From Astyanax mexicanus (lineage: Eukaryota > Chordata > Actinopteri > Characiformes > Acestrorhamphidae): DNA of 64,000 bases. The stretch is taken from contig NC_064424.1 in NCBI RefSeq assembly GCF_023375975.1, positions 15,960,001-16,024,000 on the forward strand, given 5' to 3'. Of this stretch, positions 23,168-35,132 are shown in pieces. Each line of letters opens with the position of its first letter. Positions within the stretch are counted from its first letter, which is position 1. The translations under genes were made by a program, and so were the position numbers. The notes under the pieces are model-generated. The model worked only from the letters and a program-made list of their open reading frames with translations, did no database searches and had not been told where the DNA came from.

Positions 23168-24241
23168 TGCCTGAACGGCAAAACATGGGGAGTTAGTTAC
23201 TGGCAGGGAGGCACAATTCAGCACGACACCCAGACAGGCAACTTGCTGAACTCTTAACATTCTCAACAAACCAGTTAGTTTGAAGTATAGGGACATAGTG
23301 TACATGGGTAATGAAGACAGCATTCAGCCACATTAGCTATTCTAGATGTATACAGTGTAACAAAGACATGAACTTTAAAATGCACTCTGACTCCAGTCCA
23401 GACTTTCAGGTGTAAAAATACTGACTGAAACAACTGAAGCTATCTACTATTAATAGTTGTATCCTAATACATAAAAACCTTAATGAGTAATTAATTTTTT
23501 AAATAGCTAAGTTTGCATGATAAATCATGTTGTAGACTTTATTTTCCAAAATGCTCTGTAATCCTGGCATATCCCTTGCTCTATAGTGTATAAAGGGTAG
23601 TTTAGTTTTATTTGACTCTTTTCTTGTACATGCTGTTGTTTAAAGCACACTTGCTGGTAATGTTTGGCTGCAAAGTTGATAAAGACATGAGCGCTGAAAA
23701 ATGCAGGCATCACAACATGGGGTAAAATGTGTATTATATGCCTGGCATTATTCCCTAGGTAGTGCTTTTGTCAGTTGTTCATTCATTTCAGAGTTTTTTT
23801 TGCCAAGAAAAACAGCAGGATCTAAACAGCATCAATTTAACATGTTAAGTTTTTACAAAACCTCAAATAAAGCTTATGTAGAGTGCTGTGCAAATGTGCA
23901 AGATAAAAAAGACTCAGAGTAAATGATGTAGAAAGCTGTTTATGTAGACCTTATGCATTTGCTTAGGATTTTTTTGCGCTAGTAATGCATACATTTAAAA
24001 TACATAAATAAAATAATAATGTGATTTTAAACAGCTGATCTCAACAAGTGATTAAAATCATGATTTGGTACAAAAGCATTGACCAGACAGAATGAAATAT
24101 ATTTGGTTCATACTGTCTGATAGTAAGGATTTCAACATGCAGGCAGCTTTGGAATGATAGGATTATTATTATAATTTACTATTTACTTTTGTTTAGTTTT
24201 GTTTGTTCTGTTTTTTTACTCTCTCTCCTCTTCTTTTCAAG
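23168..24241. other. Intron, no feature recognised
   Basis: AT-rich non-coding sequence up to the exon at 24242. The acceptor is preceded by a good pyrimidine tract (ctctctcctcttcttttcaag). Confidence 0.4.
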
Positions 24242-24398
24242 GCGCTACATTTGATGTGGCGATGCGTTTCCTGTGCGAGTGTCCGTGGAAGAGGCTGCAG
24301 GAGCTCAGGTCTCTGTTACCCAACGTGCCTTTCCAGATGCTTCTGAGAGGAGCCAATGCTGTAGGATACACCAACTACCCGGACAATGCTGTGTACAA
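24242..24398 (+). CDS. pcx: Pyruvate carboxylase coding exon: carboxyltransferase barrel
   Basis: A 157-bp exon entering in phase 1 and leaving in phase 2, human residues 609 to part of 661. It encodes GATFDVAMRFL, CPWKRLQELRSLLPN, and FQMLLRGANAVGYTNYPDN, which are core strands and helices of the carboxyltransferase barrel; the LLRGANAVGY segment belongs to the pyruvate-binding region. The exon ends after the first two bases of a Lys codon (donor gtgagc), and the next exon supplies the third base. The preceding intron of about 4.7 kb carries three miniature DNA transposons, and the following one carries two more. Confidence 0.97.
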
Positions 24399-24847
24399 GT
24401 GAGCATCACACACACTTTTTCACGACCTCATTCAGATTACTAAAGGATTTGAAATCTAGCCCAAAATTGATGTATTGAAATGTTATGTAGTAATAAATAA
24501 TCCATTATGGTGAAAATAAATGTAAAAAATATGTATTTTTTATTATTTAGTAATCAAGTTGTGTTGTGATGTAACTGTTAATTTAACATGTTTTAGTTAA
24601 AGCAAACGTTTGCATGCTAAAGTTTTTCAACTTCTGCTACGAATGCATTTTTTAATTCATAGAAAAACTATTTTGTAAACATCTGTAGATGTAAAAAAAA
24701 AAATTTAAATTGGTAAAGAATTGACTTCTTTAAACCTTACAAAGTTTAAAATGTGCTTCACATATGCACCTCTTTTACAAATAAAGGTTCCCCTATGATT
24801 TTGTCTAAAGAATCCTTCAAGGAACGTTTATTTTTAGAACTATTGCA

Positions 24848-25797
24848 TAGGGGTGGGAATCGTTTACTATCTCACGATTCGATTCGATTCCGATTTTGGG
24901 GGCCACGATTCGATTCAAAATCGATTTTTGATTCAAAACGATTTGAATTATAAAAATTTCTGCTTCTGGCTTATGAATCTTATTGAAAAAAAAACCCTCC
25001 ATAATATACACTGGTCCTGGAGCAGGTAATGTGTTACAAAAACAATAAAATGTGCAGGAATGTGGGTCCTCAGTGACAGAGGAATCACTGGGATATCACA
25101 ATGACGTTAATGAACAATAAATAAATAATAAATAACACTGCTTTATTACCAGGCTACTAGCGGTGGTGTGTAGGTGACGCTGCTGGGCTGATGTGATGAT
25201 AGCAGTGGAGCGCTAAAGTTCAGGAGCAGCTGCTGATTAACTAGTTAATTTAAGGTCGTTGTATTTCTTCAGAAAGGGGGCAGGAGGTGGAGAAATTAAT
25301 TCATATGGTCCATTCCTTAATTCCTCTGTGATGAGGAGCTGAAATTAGCTCTGATTAGCTTATTGTATTTTTCCGTTCCGCCTTAAATGCTGCAGCCCGC
25401 TGCCACCTGTAGCGTTATTTAAGGTGGAACTGGAAAGTTAGCTAGTTAGCTAGCTAACAGTTACTGAAACTAACTACTAGCGATCTTTTTTATGCTTGTT
25501 ATGAAGCATTCTGCCATAAAACATTGAAACTACACGTTAATCTAATGTAATATAGTGCTTGTTCTGCCATCTTACCGGTGATTCTCAAACACCTACGCTC
25601 TGTGTGTGTCTGGAAGATCTCCGTTTGAAAGGACAAGCGCTATCCCCAGGGTTGCCAGGTCCAACAAAAATACCCAGCCCAAAATCAGTCTAAAACCCGC
25701 CCCTCAGAATCGATTTTGGGACATTTTAAATCGATTCTGAATCGTAGTAAATGAGAATCAAGATTCTTATGTGAATCGATTTTTTGGCACACCTCTA
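24848..25797. mobile_element. hAT-like MITE with ATCGATT-rich ends and perfect target duplication
   Basis: Perfect 8-bp duplication ctattgca at 24840-24847 and 25798-25805. The left end is taggggtgggaatcg and the right end cgattttttggcacacctcta, imperfect inverted repeats followed by several gattcgattc/aaatcgattctgaatcg blocks. The interior contains gttagctagttagctagcta. 950 bp, non-autonomous. Confidence 0.92.
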
Positions 25798-25805
25798 CTA
25801 TTGCA

Positions 25806-26510
25806 TATATCGTATTTTTCGTATTATATGGTGTGCTTAAAATCCTTTAATTTTCCCAAAAATCAACAGTGCACCTTATAATCCGGTGCGCCTTATGCAT
25901 GAATTTTACCAGTCAGGTTGTAAGGAGCAGTAAAACCACTCCAGTTTCAGTTTAGTTCTCCAGCATCGTGGCTGGAGCAGTATTAGCATTAGCCGCTAAC
26001 TGCACTGAGCGTTTAGCTCTTTCACCGTTCAAAGGTGAGTATTATTTGTCTGTAACCTGCTGCTAAACCTGGCTAGCACCACTGGAGCAGCATTAGCATT
26101 AGCCACTGACTGTGGTAAGCACTAGCACTTTCGCCGTTCAGAGGTGAGCATATCGTACTCTAGTCTGCGAGCTGGGTGGCATTTACTAGTGGTTAGCCGC
26201 TAATGCTAATACTACTGCATCTAGCCTTAGTGAAAATCTGAAAATCAAAGCTTGGTTAAAATAAATGGAAGCGCTTTACTCACCCAAATGAACAGTTTTC
26301 AGTGTGTAGATTAACATCCAGTGCTCGTTTGATTTTAAAAGAAAAATGTTTTTACAGTTTTGTTTACTTAGCTTAGCCCCACCACCACCTCCCAGCGGCG
26401 TGACCTGCTAAATTAAAGGGAAACCATGCAGACACCCCTGTTCCTTACTATTGTTGCATAATGCTCCTTATAATCAGGTGCATCTTATAGTGCAAAAATT
26501 AGGGTAACTC
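25806..26510. mobile_element. Second MITE abutting the previous one (CTTATAATCCGGTGCGCCTTAT type)
   Basis: Begins tcgtatttttcgtattatat and ends aatcaggtgcatcttatagtgcaaaaattagg, an imperfect inverted pair. Subterminal caccttataatccggtgcgc is a motif I recognise from a fish DNA transposon family. The interior has a doubled block: ggagcag.tattagcattagcc occurs near 25973 and again near 26084. Its left end starts within a few bases of the previous element's target duplication. Confidence 0.7.
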
Positions 26511-26628
26511 CAGTATAAAGTGAAATAAATAAAACTTCAGACACCAAAATCTCATAGAAAACAGACTTTTCACCATAACCATTAAGTTGTTGTACACAAT
26601 GTTATTTCACCTGTGCCCTTTGCTCTAG

Positions 26629-26869
26629 GTTCTGTGAGGTGGCCAAAGAGAACGGGATGGATATCTTCCGGGTCTTCGACTCTCTGAATTACCTCCCCAA
26701 CATGCTGCTGGGTATGGAGGCAGCGGGTGCAGCAGGAGGGGTGGTGGAGGCGGCCATCTCGTACACAGGAGACGTGTCTGATCCCATGAGACAGAAATAC
26801 TCACTGGACTACTACCTGAAACTGGCTGACGAGCTGGTGAAAGCTGGAACGCACATACTGTGCATCAAG
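26629..26869 (+). CDS. pcx: Pyruvate carboxylase coding exon: carboxyltransferase barrel ending at carbamylated Lys741
   Basis: A 241-bp exon entering in phase 2 and ending in phase 0, human residues 661-741. It encodes FCEVAKENGMDIFRVFDSLNY, LLGMEAAG, EAAISYTGDVSDP and THILCIK. The final AAG codon (26867-26869) is Lys741, which is carbamylated and coordinates the active-site metal in the family. The acceptor ends tgctctag. The donor is gtgcgg, weaker than the gtaag/gtgag donors of most other exons here. The exon/intron boundary thus falls immediately after an essential catalytic residue. Continuity with the next exon (DMAGLL) matches PC. Confidence 0.97.
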
Positions 26870-27228
26870 GTGCGGAATGCAGAGATCTGACATATATACT
26901 ACTACTGCAATGATATTTAGAAAGAAGCTAAAAAATACCAGGAACAATAAATGATTGATCATGTGGACTGATAAATGTGCACCTCTTGGTCATCTACACA
27001 TACAGAAGTAGTGTATAATGGGGTTCAATGTAAGCAGTGTATGGATGGGCATTGTCTTGTTCACCAAAAGGTTCACCAAAAGGTTCACCAAATAAAGACC
27101 AAAGGTGGCACCAGGCCATCTGTGATCTAGGACAAAAAAGCAGGACTCACTGCTTGACAATCTGACATGACTACCCACCAAGTTTCATTCCTGACAGTTG
27201 ATTCCTTCTGTTTTTTTTTTGTGGTATA

Positions 27229-27671
27229 CTGCTCTGAAAAAATGACCACTGATTTAGCTATTTATAGGCAAATGTTTAAGTAAAATGAACATTTTTGTTT
27301 TATTCTGTAAACTAAGGACAACATTTACAATAACAAAAAAATATGCAGATCTTTCAGATCTCAAATAATGCAAAGAAAACCATTCATATTCATGAAGTTT
27401 TAAGAGTTCAGAAATCAATATTTAGTGGAATAACCCTGGTTTTCATGTTTTCAAGTTTTCATGCATCTTGGCATCATGTTCTCCTCCATCAGTCTTACAC
27501 ACTGCTTTTGGATAACTTTACACCACTCCTGGTGCAAAAAATTCAAGCAGTTCAGTTTGGTTTGATTGCTTGTGATCATCCATCTTCCTCTTGATTATAT
27601 TCCAGAGGTTTTTAGTTTGGTATAAGCAAAGAAACATGTCAAGTGGTCTCTTAATTTTTTTTCCAGAGCTG
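27229..27671 (-). mobile_element. Tc1/mariner-like deletion derivative with both ends and a transposase C-terminal remnant
   Basis: Left end ctgctctgaaaaaatgacca and right end agtggtctcttaattttttttccagagctg are inverted repeats flanked by TA on both sides. On the minus strand, NLWNIIKRKMDDHKQSNQTE matches the C-terminal part of Tc1-like transposases; the frame breaks off shortly after. The internal deletion leaves only 443 bp. Confidence 0.82.
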
Positions 27672-27925
27672 TATATGTTTATATATAACAGTGTAGCAGT
27701 TCTGAAGACTTTCTGCAGAATGGTGCTGGTGTATCTGTAAGCTCTGTAGGTCAAGTCCTCTTATTGTATTGCTGACGTTTCCTCTTTCCCACTCTTATCC
27801 TCAGTCCTGCTTTTACCACTTCACTGCCACCTACACACACTGTACTTCTGCTCGAGTGTGTCTGTCTCTCTGTTACCCGTACACCAACTTAAACTTTCTA
27901 TTACGCTCTCTCCGTCTCTCTGCAG

Positions 27926-28175
27926 GACATGGCAGGGCTGCTGAAACCGGAGGCCAGTCGTTTGCTGATCGGTTCTCTGAGGGACCGTTTTCCTGACATG
28001 CCCATTCACGTGCACACTCACGACACAGCAGGAGCTGGAGTGGCTGCCATGCTGGCGTGTGCTGAAGCCGGAGCGGACATAGTGGACGTTGCAGTGGACT
28101 CTATGGCCGGCATGACCTCACAGCCCAGCATGGGGGCTATAGTAGCCTGCACTAAGGGAACCAAGCATAATACAG
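27926..28175 (+). CDS. pcx: Pyruvate carboxylase coding exon: carboxyltransferase metal-binding His771/His773
   Basis: A 250-bp exon entering in phase 0 and leaving in phase 1, human residues 742-824. It starts DMAGLLKPEASR and contains the HVHTHDTAGAG motif; the two metal-ligand histidines are encoded at 28013-28015 and 28019-28021. It continues through AMLACAEAGADIVDVAVDSM and TSQPSMGAIVACTKGT. The C-terminal end (KHNTG) differs from the recalled human sequence (PLDTE) on this side of the junction. The acceptor ends tctctgcag and the donor is gtgagt. The next exon lies 21.3 kb downstream, the longest intron in the window. Confidence 0.97.
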
Positions 28176-28325
28176 GTGAGTAAGAGTAATCATATGCATA
28201 TTAATAATAGTCAAAATTAGTCATTCAAGCCACCAGTTCCACTGACATATTTCTCATTATTCAAATGATCACCCATATCATGCTCTGTAACATTTATTCA
28301 GTATTAGCACATACACTGTACAATG

Positions 28326-29215
28326 CTCCTTAATATATATATTCACAAAAGCGCTCTATAATGTTCCCTTACATGTATTAATAATCAAAACTTCTTTATT
28401 ATACTCTAAATGTTCATATTTAATGAAAGCACAATTTATACTGAAAAAAAATGATACTGAACAAAAGCGCTCTACAATGCTCAATTATATTTATTCATAA
28501 TCAAAACTGCTTTATTATACTCTAAATATTCATATTAACAAAAGCGCTCTGTAATGCTCCATTATATTTATTCATAATCAAAACGGCTTTATTATACTCT
28601 TAATATTCATGTAAACGAAATTGCTCTATAATGCTAAATGATATTTATTCATAATCAAAACGGCTTTATTATACTCTTAATATTCATATTAATAAAATCG
28701 CTCTATAATTTTACATTATATTTATTCATAATAAAAATTGCTTTATTATACTCTTAATATTCATATTGACAAAAGTGCTCCATAATGCTCCATTACATTT
28801 ATTCAAAATCAAAACTCCTTTATTATACTCTAAATATTCATATTAACAAAATCGCTCTATAATGCTCTATTATATTTATTCATAATTAAAACTGCTTTAT
28901 TATACTCTAAATATTTATATTAACGAAAGCGCTCCATAATGCTCCAATATATTTATTCATAATCAACACTGCTTTATTATACTCTAAATATTTATATTTA
29001 CAAAATCAGTCTATAGTGCTCCATTATATTTATTCATAATCAAACTGGCTTTATTATACTCTAAATATTCATACTAACAAAATCAGTCTATAGTGCTCTA
29101 TTACATTTATTCATAATCATAACTGCTTTATTATACTCTAAATGTTAATATTTATTAAAAGTACAATTTATACTAACCAAAAATTATACTAAACAAGAGC
29201 TCAATAATGCCCTGT
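28326..29215. repeat. 77-bp tandem satellite array with longer edge units
   Basis: The anchor ctttattatactct occurs at 28394, then 28510, 28587, 28664, 28741, 28818, 28895, 28972, 29049 and 29126. The last nine are exactly 77 bases apart, eight intervals in a row without an indel but with scattered substitutions. The first interval (116) contains an extra 39 bp (gcacaatttatactgaaaaa and following), and a very similar extra block (gtacaatttatactaaccaa) follows the last anchor. The unit includes aaaagcgctctataatgctc and attatatttattcataatc. Non-coding. Confidence 0.95.
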
Positions 29216-30180
29216 TATATATTTGTTTGTAATAATGCACTTTAATACTCTAAATGCACTGTAATGTGAAGAAAAGTACCCTATAATGATCCGTGAAATC
29301 GTAAGTAAAGTGCTCTATAGTGCTCTTAATTGCTCATGAGTAAAACAAATATCTCCAAAATCCTTTAATGTTATAAGTAAAAAAAAAAATGTGCAACATA
29401 ATGTTTGCAGTTTAAAGGAGTGCCTAAAATGCTCTGTAATGTTTGTAAGAATATGTTCTCTATGTAAAGTTCTCTATAGTTTTTCGTAATGTTCATAATT
29501 AAAAGAAGTAGCCTTTAATGTTTCGTAATGTTAGTAAGTAGGAAAAGTGCTCTATGTTTCAGAATGTTCATAAGTTAGAAATGTGTTCTGTTTGGCTCCA
29601 GAATGTTTATTCTTTAAAAAGGTGCTGTGTAATGCTTCATAGCATTCATCATTACTTTAACAAACATTAGGGAGCATTATATAGCTGTTCATAACATTTA
29701 AAAAGTACTTGATAGTGCTTCAAAATATTTTGTAATTAACAAAAGAGTACTGTTAAACAAAAAGTTTAAAAGTCATAGTAAAAATTCATCAATTCTCAAC
29801 AACACCTTTCTGTAATCCTCTATAATGTCAAATCATTTATTAACAGCAGTGCTTTATTTTGCTCTGTAAAATTCATATATAATCTGCTGAACATTAATTG
29901 TTAAGCTTCTGTGGATTTATTGCATCATATATTGAATAATTTGAATAGTGAGTGTAATGGGTGACGTAGGCATGATTATTTGATTCACTGTACAATAGAC
30001 AATTTGATAGATTTGTTAATTATAGAAGTTAGGTTATTTGCAGTGCTCATGTCTATCAGTTACTATGTATTATGTTAAGAAAGCCTATAAACCTAATAGA
30101 AAGCAGCGAGGTAGATATTTGAATACAGAGAACCACACGCAGGATAACTGTGAATAAAACAGAACGCTACTAACAGTCAG
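29216..30180. repeat. Decayed extension of the 77-bp array, then plain intron
   Basis: From 29216 to about 29890 the motifs gctctataatg, gctctatagtgctc, cgtaatgttcataa and gctctgtaatg recur without fixed spacing, as expected from older monomers that have diverged. After that no repeat or gene is visible. Confidence 0.55.
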
Positions 30181-30204
30181 CTGGAACTGTTTCAGTAAAA
30201 TTTA

Positions 30205-30228
30205 CACACACACACACACACACACACC
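30205..30228. repeat. (CA)n microsatellite
   Basis: Short run of about 11-12 CA units followed by a C-rich stretch. Confidence 0.9.
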
Positions 30229-30229
30229 C

Positions 30230-31110
30230 CTCCACCTTGTTGATTAATTGATTGCGCTGTAGCTCCTCTGCTTTTCTGCTTTGTTTTTCCCCATCAAAGT
30301 GTGGCCCGCTCTTGTGCCAGGGCATTGTGGAGGAGAATACGGCTCCCGGTTTTGGATTAAATTCGCTCTCGTGTGGCGAGTGTGCGCTGTCACCTCTTTG
30401 TTTTTGTAGAACACCACTTACCCCTGCATTAATGTCCCCTGTTATGACACGCCTCCATCAGGGCAAGAGAGCACATTCCAAATAACTGCACACTCCATTA
30501 AACCCATTTTACAAGCCTGGGCACTTGTGGCTGTTTGCTTAATTGAAGCACCTTCTTTGTTCCCTGTTGTTGTTGTGTGTGTATTTGCTTTTTTGTTAAT
30601 TTTTCTATTAGTTTTTATTATTATTATTGTGGTATTCATTCTTCTTGGTGGGCTCATTTCTTTCTGCATGCAGATTTTGATTCTCTTCTCAAAACCCAGA
30701 GCCTACGGTGGTCTGGGAATGTCAGCCATTACTGAACAAACTCGTGAACAGATTGCAGACAAACAAAAGCTGTCGTAAAGACGTGCATGAGCGAAAGAGT
30801 GAAAGAAAGCATGTGTAGAGAAAGAGAGAGAGAGAAAGAGGGAAACCAAGGGAGAACGAGAGAAAAGGGCAGCAGAATGTGCCGACATGGTTTAGATGCG
30901 GTGTGTGACCCCTTGACCTTTCTTTAATTGTGACATTACAGCAACTGCTGGTGCTTAACCTCGGCTTATTAGCCTGGCGCTTTGCCTCGCCGGGTGTGTG
31001 TACGAGGCTGCGTGAGAGCTTTTAGGTCACTGGACTGTCCACAGCGACTGTAGCCACTACACATGGCTGACTTCAGGAGCACCTCATTAAAACAGCACCT
31101 GATAAAGTCT
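30230..31110. other. Non-repetitive intronic segment, candidate conserved non-coding element
   Basis: Two blocks (about 30245-30520 and 30885-31110) are GC-richer, free of repeat ends and contain many balanced motifs such as gcattaatgtcccc, ccccttgacctttc and tggcgctttgcctcgccggg. A GA-rich run at 30795-30865 separates them. A regulatory role is only a guess from composition. Confidence 0.25.
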
Positions 31111-31450
31111 AATCGTTAGACGCTCGTGCTGGATAAGTAAACATCACTAATGGTCTTGAAAATGATCACAATGTAGATGTTTATTTTATTTCATTTATTT
31201 TTTTATATATTTATATATGTGTTATTTACTGTTATGAACCTGATAAACTGAATTAATTGCCTTAAGCAAACAAAAACCACCACACTGCCAGAGCTTTCAG
31301 AATAAATTTCAGACATCTACACTCTCTACAGTATCTCTAGAGTATCTTAGATACGTTAGTAAATGTATGATTTGGACATTAATAGATATCATTCATTTCG
31401 CCATTACTGAATTAAAGAAACTGCCTATATTTATTAATTTATGTTTTTTG

Positions 31451-34400
31451 TAGTGGTGTTAATTGTTTTAAAAAAATGTAATCAGATTAAACACAACAAT
31501 ATTTTGTGATTAACTGTTATTAGTTACAATTGTTCTTCTTAAGATGCAAGTTTGTATAGTGTATATTTAAATATAAATAAAACGAATGTAACAATGTAAA
31601 ATGCAATTATATTTATATTAGTGGTGTTTTTTTAAATATTAGTATTATGCATATGTATGTTTAAGGGGAGATAAAACCAACATGGGGCCCTGGATTAAAA
31701 AAAAAGCATGATTAATTAGAAAGAGGAAACATTTTGCTTATTTATTATCAAAGGGCGTTCTTTACAGCTGTAGTTAGTTTCTATTGTCCGGATCAGTAGA
31801 TGAGCTTGTTTACTTGGAGCGCACCAATAAACCATGTGAGCACATTTTCTCCTCTGATTGGTCAGAGCTTTTAAACACAGTGTTTTGAATGGGACATGCA
31901 GTGCAGATGTATTAGTCAAAGTCAAAGTGTTTTTTATTGTCATTTCAGCTATATACAGAGTACACAGTGAAACGAAACAACGTTCCTCCAGGGACCATGG
32001 TGCACATAAACACAGTGTAGACAGAACAATAGTGCAACAGTACAAAAGTGCAGACAGACAATACAACACAATACAAACAAAGAATAATAAATAACAAGAC
32101 AGTGTGCAAATTATGCAGTGTGCAAAAAAGACCAGTGAGGTAGTAATTACCTCTATTACACAGTGTACAATAGAGTCCAGTGAGGTAGTAGGGTTTTTAG
32201 TGCTTTCCATTTTCTGGGGTAAGTGGGGTAAGAGTGTGTGTGCATGTACAGAAAAACCATCAGTTCAGTCTCTGCAGTTGAGGAGTCTGATGGCTTGGGG
32301 GTAGAAGCTGTTGCAGAATCTGGTCGTGCTGGACCGGATGCTGCGGTACCTTCTTCCCGAAGGCAGGAGGGAGAACAGTCTGTGTGAAGGATGGGTGGGG
32401 TCATTCACAATGCTGGTTGCTTTGCGGATGCTGCGGGTGGTGTAAATGTCCGTGATGGAGGGGAGAGAGACGCCAATGATCCTCTCAGCTGTCCTCACAA
32501 TACGCTGGAGGGTCTTGCGGTCAGAGACGGTGCAGGTCCCAAACCAGGCAGTGATGCAGCTGCTCAGGATGCTCTCAATGGTCCCTCTATAGAAGAGTGT
32601 GAGGATGGGTGGAGGGAGACGGGCCTTTCTCAGCTTCCGAAGGAAGTAGAGACGCTGCTGGGCTTTCTTGGCTGTAGAGCTGGTGTTCAGGGTCCAGGTG
32701 AGGTTATCTGCTAAGTGGACACCAAGGAACTTGGTGCTCTTAACAATCTCCACAGAGGACCCGTCGATGTTGAGTGGAGAGTGGGTGTGTTGTGCTCTCC
32801 TGAAGTCAACAACCATTTCCTTTGTCTTGTCCACATTCAGGTGAAGGTTGTTGACTGTACACCAGTCTGTCAGCCGCTGCACCTCCTCTCTGTATGCTGA
32901 CTCGTCGCCTTTGGTGATGAGACCCAGCACGGTTGTATCATCGGCGAACTTGATAAAGCTGTTAGAACTGTGTTTTGCAGCACAGTCATGAGTCAGCAGG
33001 GTGAACAGCAGAGGACTCAGGACACTGCCCTGGGGGGCCCCAGTGTTCAGTGTGATGGTGCTGGAGATGCTGCCCCCGAACCGGACTGACTGGGGTCTCC
33101 CCGTCAGAAAGTCCAGGATCCAGTTGCAGAGGGGGGTGTTGAGGCCGAGCGAGCTTAGCTTCCTGATGAGGTTCTGTGGGATGATGGTGTTGAATGCTGA
33201 ACTGAAGTCTATAAACAGCATTCTGACGTAAGTGTCCTTCTTCTCCAGGTGGGTGAGGGAGAGATGAAGGGTGGTGGTGATGGCATCGTCCGTGGAGCGG
33301 TTGGGACGATACGCAAACTGCAGGGGGTCCAGTGAAGAGGGCAGTCGTGTCTTGATGTTCCTCATGACTAGCCTCTCGAAGCACTTCATGATGATGGGTG
33401 TAAGTGCAACGGGACGGTAGTCATTGAGGCAGGACACTGTGGACTTCTTCGGCACGGGAACGATGGTGGCACGTTGGGACAGTGGCGCTGCACAGGGAGA
33501 TGTTGAAGATGTCCGTGAGAACATCTGTCAGCTGGTCTGCGCACTCCCTGAGCACTCTGCCGGGGATGTTGTCTGGTCCTGCAGCTTTTCGTGGGTTGAC
33601 TCTGCGCAGAGTGTTCCTCACATCCACTGCAGTCAGGCACAACACCTGCTCGTCCGGCTTGGGCATGGTCTTTCTCACCATCGTGTTGTTTTGTGCCTCA
33701 AACCGTGCATAAAAGTTGTTCAGGGCATCAGGGAGGGAGGCATCACGTTCACAGGACGGTGGCATTGTCCTGTAGTTGGTGATTGCCTGGATGCCCCGCC
33801 ACATACGCCGCGCGTCACCCGTGTCCTTGAAGTGGCTGTGGATTCTCTGGGCGTGTGCGCGCTTTGCCTCTCTGATGGCTCTTGACAGGTCGGCTCTCGC
33901 TTTCCTCAGGGCCACCTTGTCACCCACTCTGAAGGCGGAGTCGCGGGTCCTCAGCAGCGCACGTACCTCAGCAGTCATCCAAGGCTTCTGGTTTGGGCGT
34001 GTAGTGATGGTCTTGGAGACAGTGACATCATCAATACACTTGCTGATGTAGCCAGTGACTGATGCTGCATACTCCTCCAAATCAACAGAATCGCCTTCAG
34101 TAGCAGCCTCCCTAAACATGTCCCATGCAGTGCACTCAAAACAGTCATGAAGGGCAGAGATGGAGCCTGCCGGCCAGGTTTTCACCTGCTTCTGAACTGG
34201 TCTGGAGCGTCTGATGAGTGGTGTGTATGTTGGAGTCAGCCAAACACACATGTGGTCCGAGAAAGCGAGGTGGGGGCGGGGCTCCGCCCGGTACGCGCTG
34301 GGGATGTTTGTGTAAACAAGATCCAGCGCGCTCGCTCCTCTCGTTGTAAAGTCCACATGTTGATGGAATTTAGGGAGCACTGACTTGAGATTTGCGTGGT

Positions 34401-35132
34401 TGAAATCTCCGGCGATAATAAACAGTCCGTCTGGGTGTTTGTTCTGCAGATCGCTGATAGACCGATAGAGTTCACACAGAGCCTCTTTAGCATTAGCACC
34501 AATGCTAGCGCTGGGTGGGATGTAGACAGCAGCTATTAGCACGGCGGAGAACTCCCGTACTAAATAAAAAGGTCTGCACTTGACTATCAGGAACTCCACC
34601 AGCGGAGAGCAGTGTTTGGCGACAGTCACAGCGTTGTTACACCATTCCGTGTTGATGTAAACACACACGCCTCCACCGCGGGTCTTCCCGGATAGAGCCG
34701 CGCTCCTATCCGCTCTGAACGCGGTTAGCCCGGCTAGCTGAATGGCGCTGTCCGGAATGTTGTCGTTCAGCCACGATTCCACAAAAACCAAAGCACCAAA
34801 GCATTAAAGAGAGTGTTGTGGCTGCAAGCAGTGAACGCTGCACATTACTACATGTGTAAACAGCAGGAAGCAGCAGAGAAAAAGTTTGTTCATATTAGTA
34901 TGTTTTCTGGCTAGTATATCAGATTAAAATGCGCCTTATTTTTAGTCTATTTGATAGCTGGGTCGGATCAAGACCAGATCGCATTCTCACCACAAGCGGG
35001 CAGTTCATGTGCATTGGGCAGGTCAGATTTCGTTGGGAGTTGGTGTAAAAATTGGTGGCATAATTAACTTCCATTAAAAATTCTGATTTCAAAATAATCG
35101 TGTGCCTTAAAGCTTTAACGTTGACAGCCCTA
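31451..35132. mobile_element. hAT-like element split by a LINE insertion
   Basis: The left end tagtggtgttaattgtttt and the right end aacgttgacagccctag are inverted forms of the TAGGGCTGTCAACGTT terminus. Flanks gttttttg (31443-31450) and gttttttt (35133-35140) match at 7 of 8. Removing the LINE at 31915-34800 leaves an element of roughly 0.8 kb. A ~130-bp internal block (31760-31880: ggatcagt, gcgcaccaataaaccatg, ctgattggtcagagct) recurs at 39420-39540. Confidence 0.7.
31915..34800 (-). mobile_element. Rex1-like non-LTR retrotransposon, 5' truncated, broken
   Basis: Reads on the minus strand. The 5' part (34791 down to 33421) encodes an apurinic-type endonuclease region (AGDFNHANLKSV, SDHMCVWL) and the start of reverse transcriptase (NPRKAAGPDNIPGRVLRE). 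The 3' part (33524 down to 32265) continues the reverse transcriptase: CLNDYRPVALTPI, FIDFSSAFNTIIP, TGAPQGSVLSP, and the FADDTT catalytic motif at 32937-32948. A small deletion near 33468-33475 shifts the frame between them. The 3' tail ends in gacaataaaaaacactttgac. The 5' end starts within the endonuclease. Assignment to Rex1 rests on the FSSAFNT signature and tail; another CR1/L2-related clade is possible. Confidence 0.85.

Noticed and set aside
28326..29215. CRISPR-like array (regular repeats)
   Set aside because: Whole 77-bp units are similar, with no variable spacers between constant repeats, and the setting is a vertebrate intron. It is a tandem satellite.
32391..34383. Plus-strand open frames across 32391-34383
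   Set aside because: They are antisense shadows of the Rex1-like endonuclease/reverse-transcriptase frames on the minus strand.
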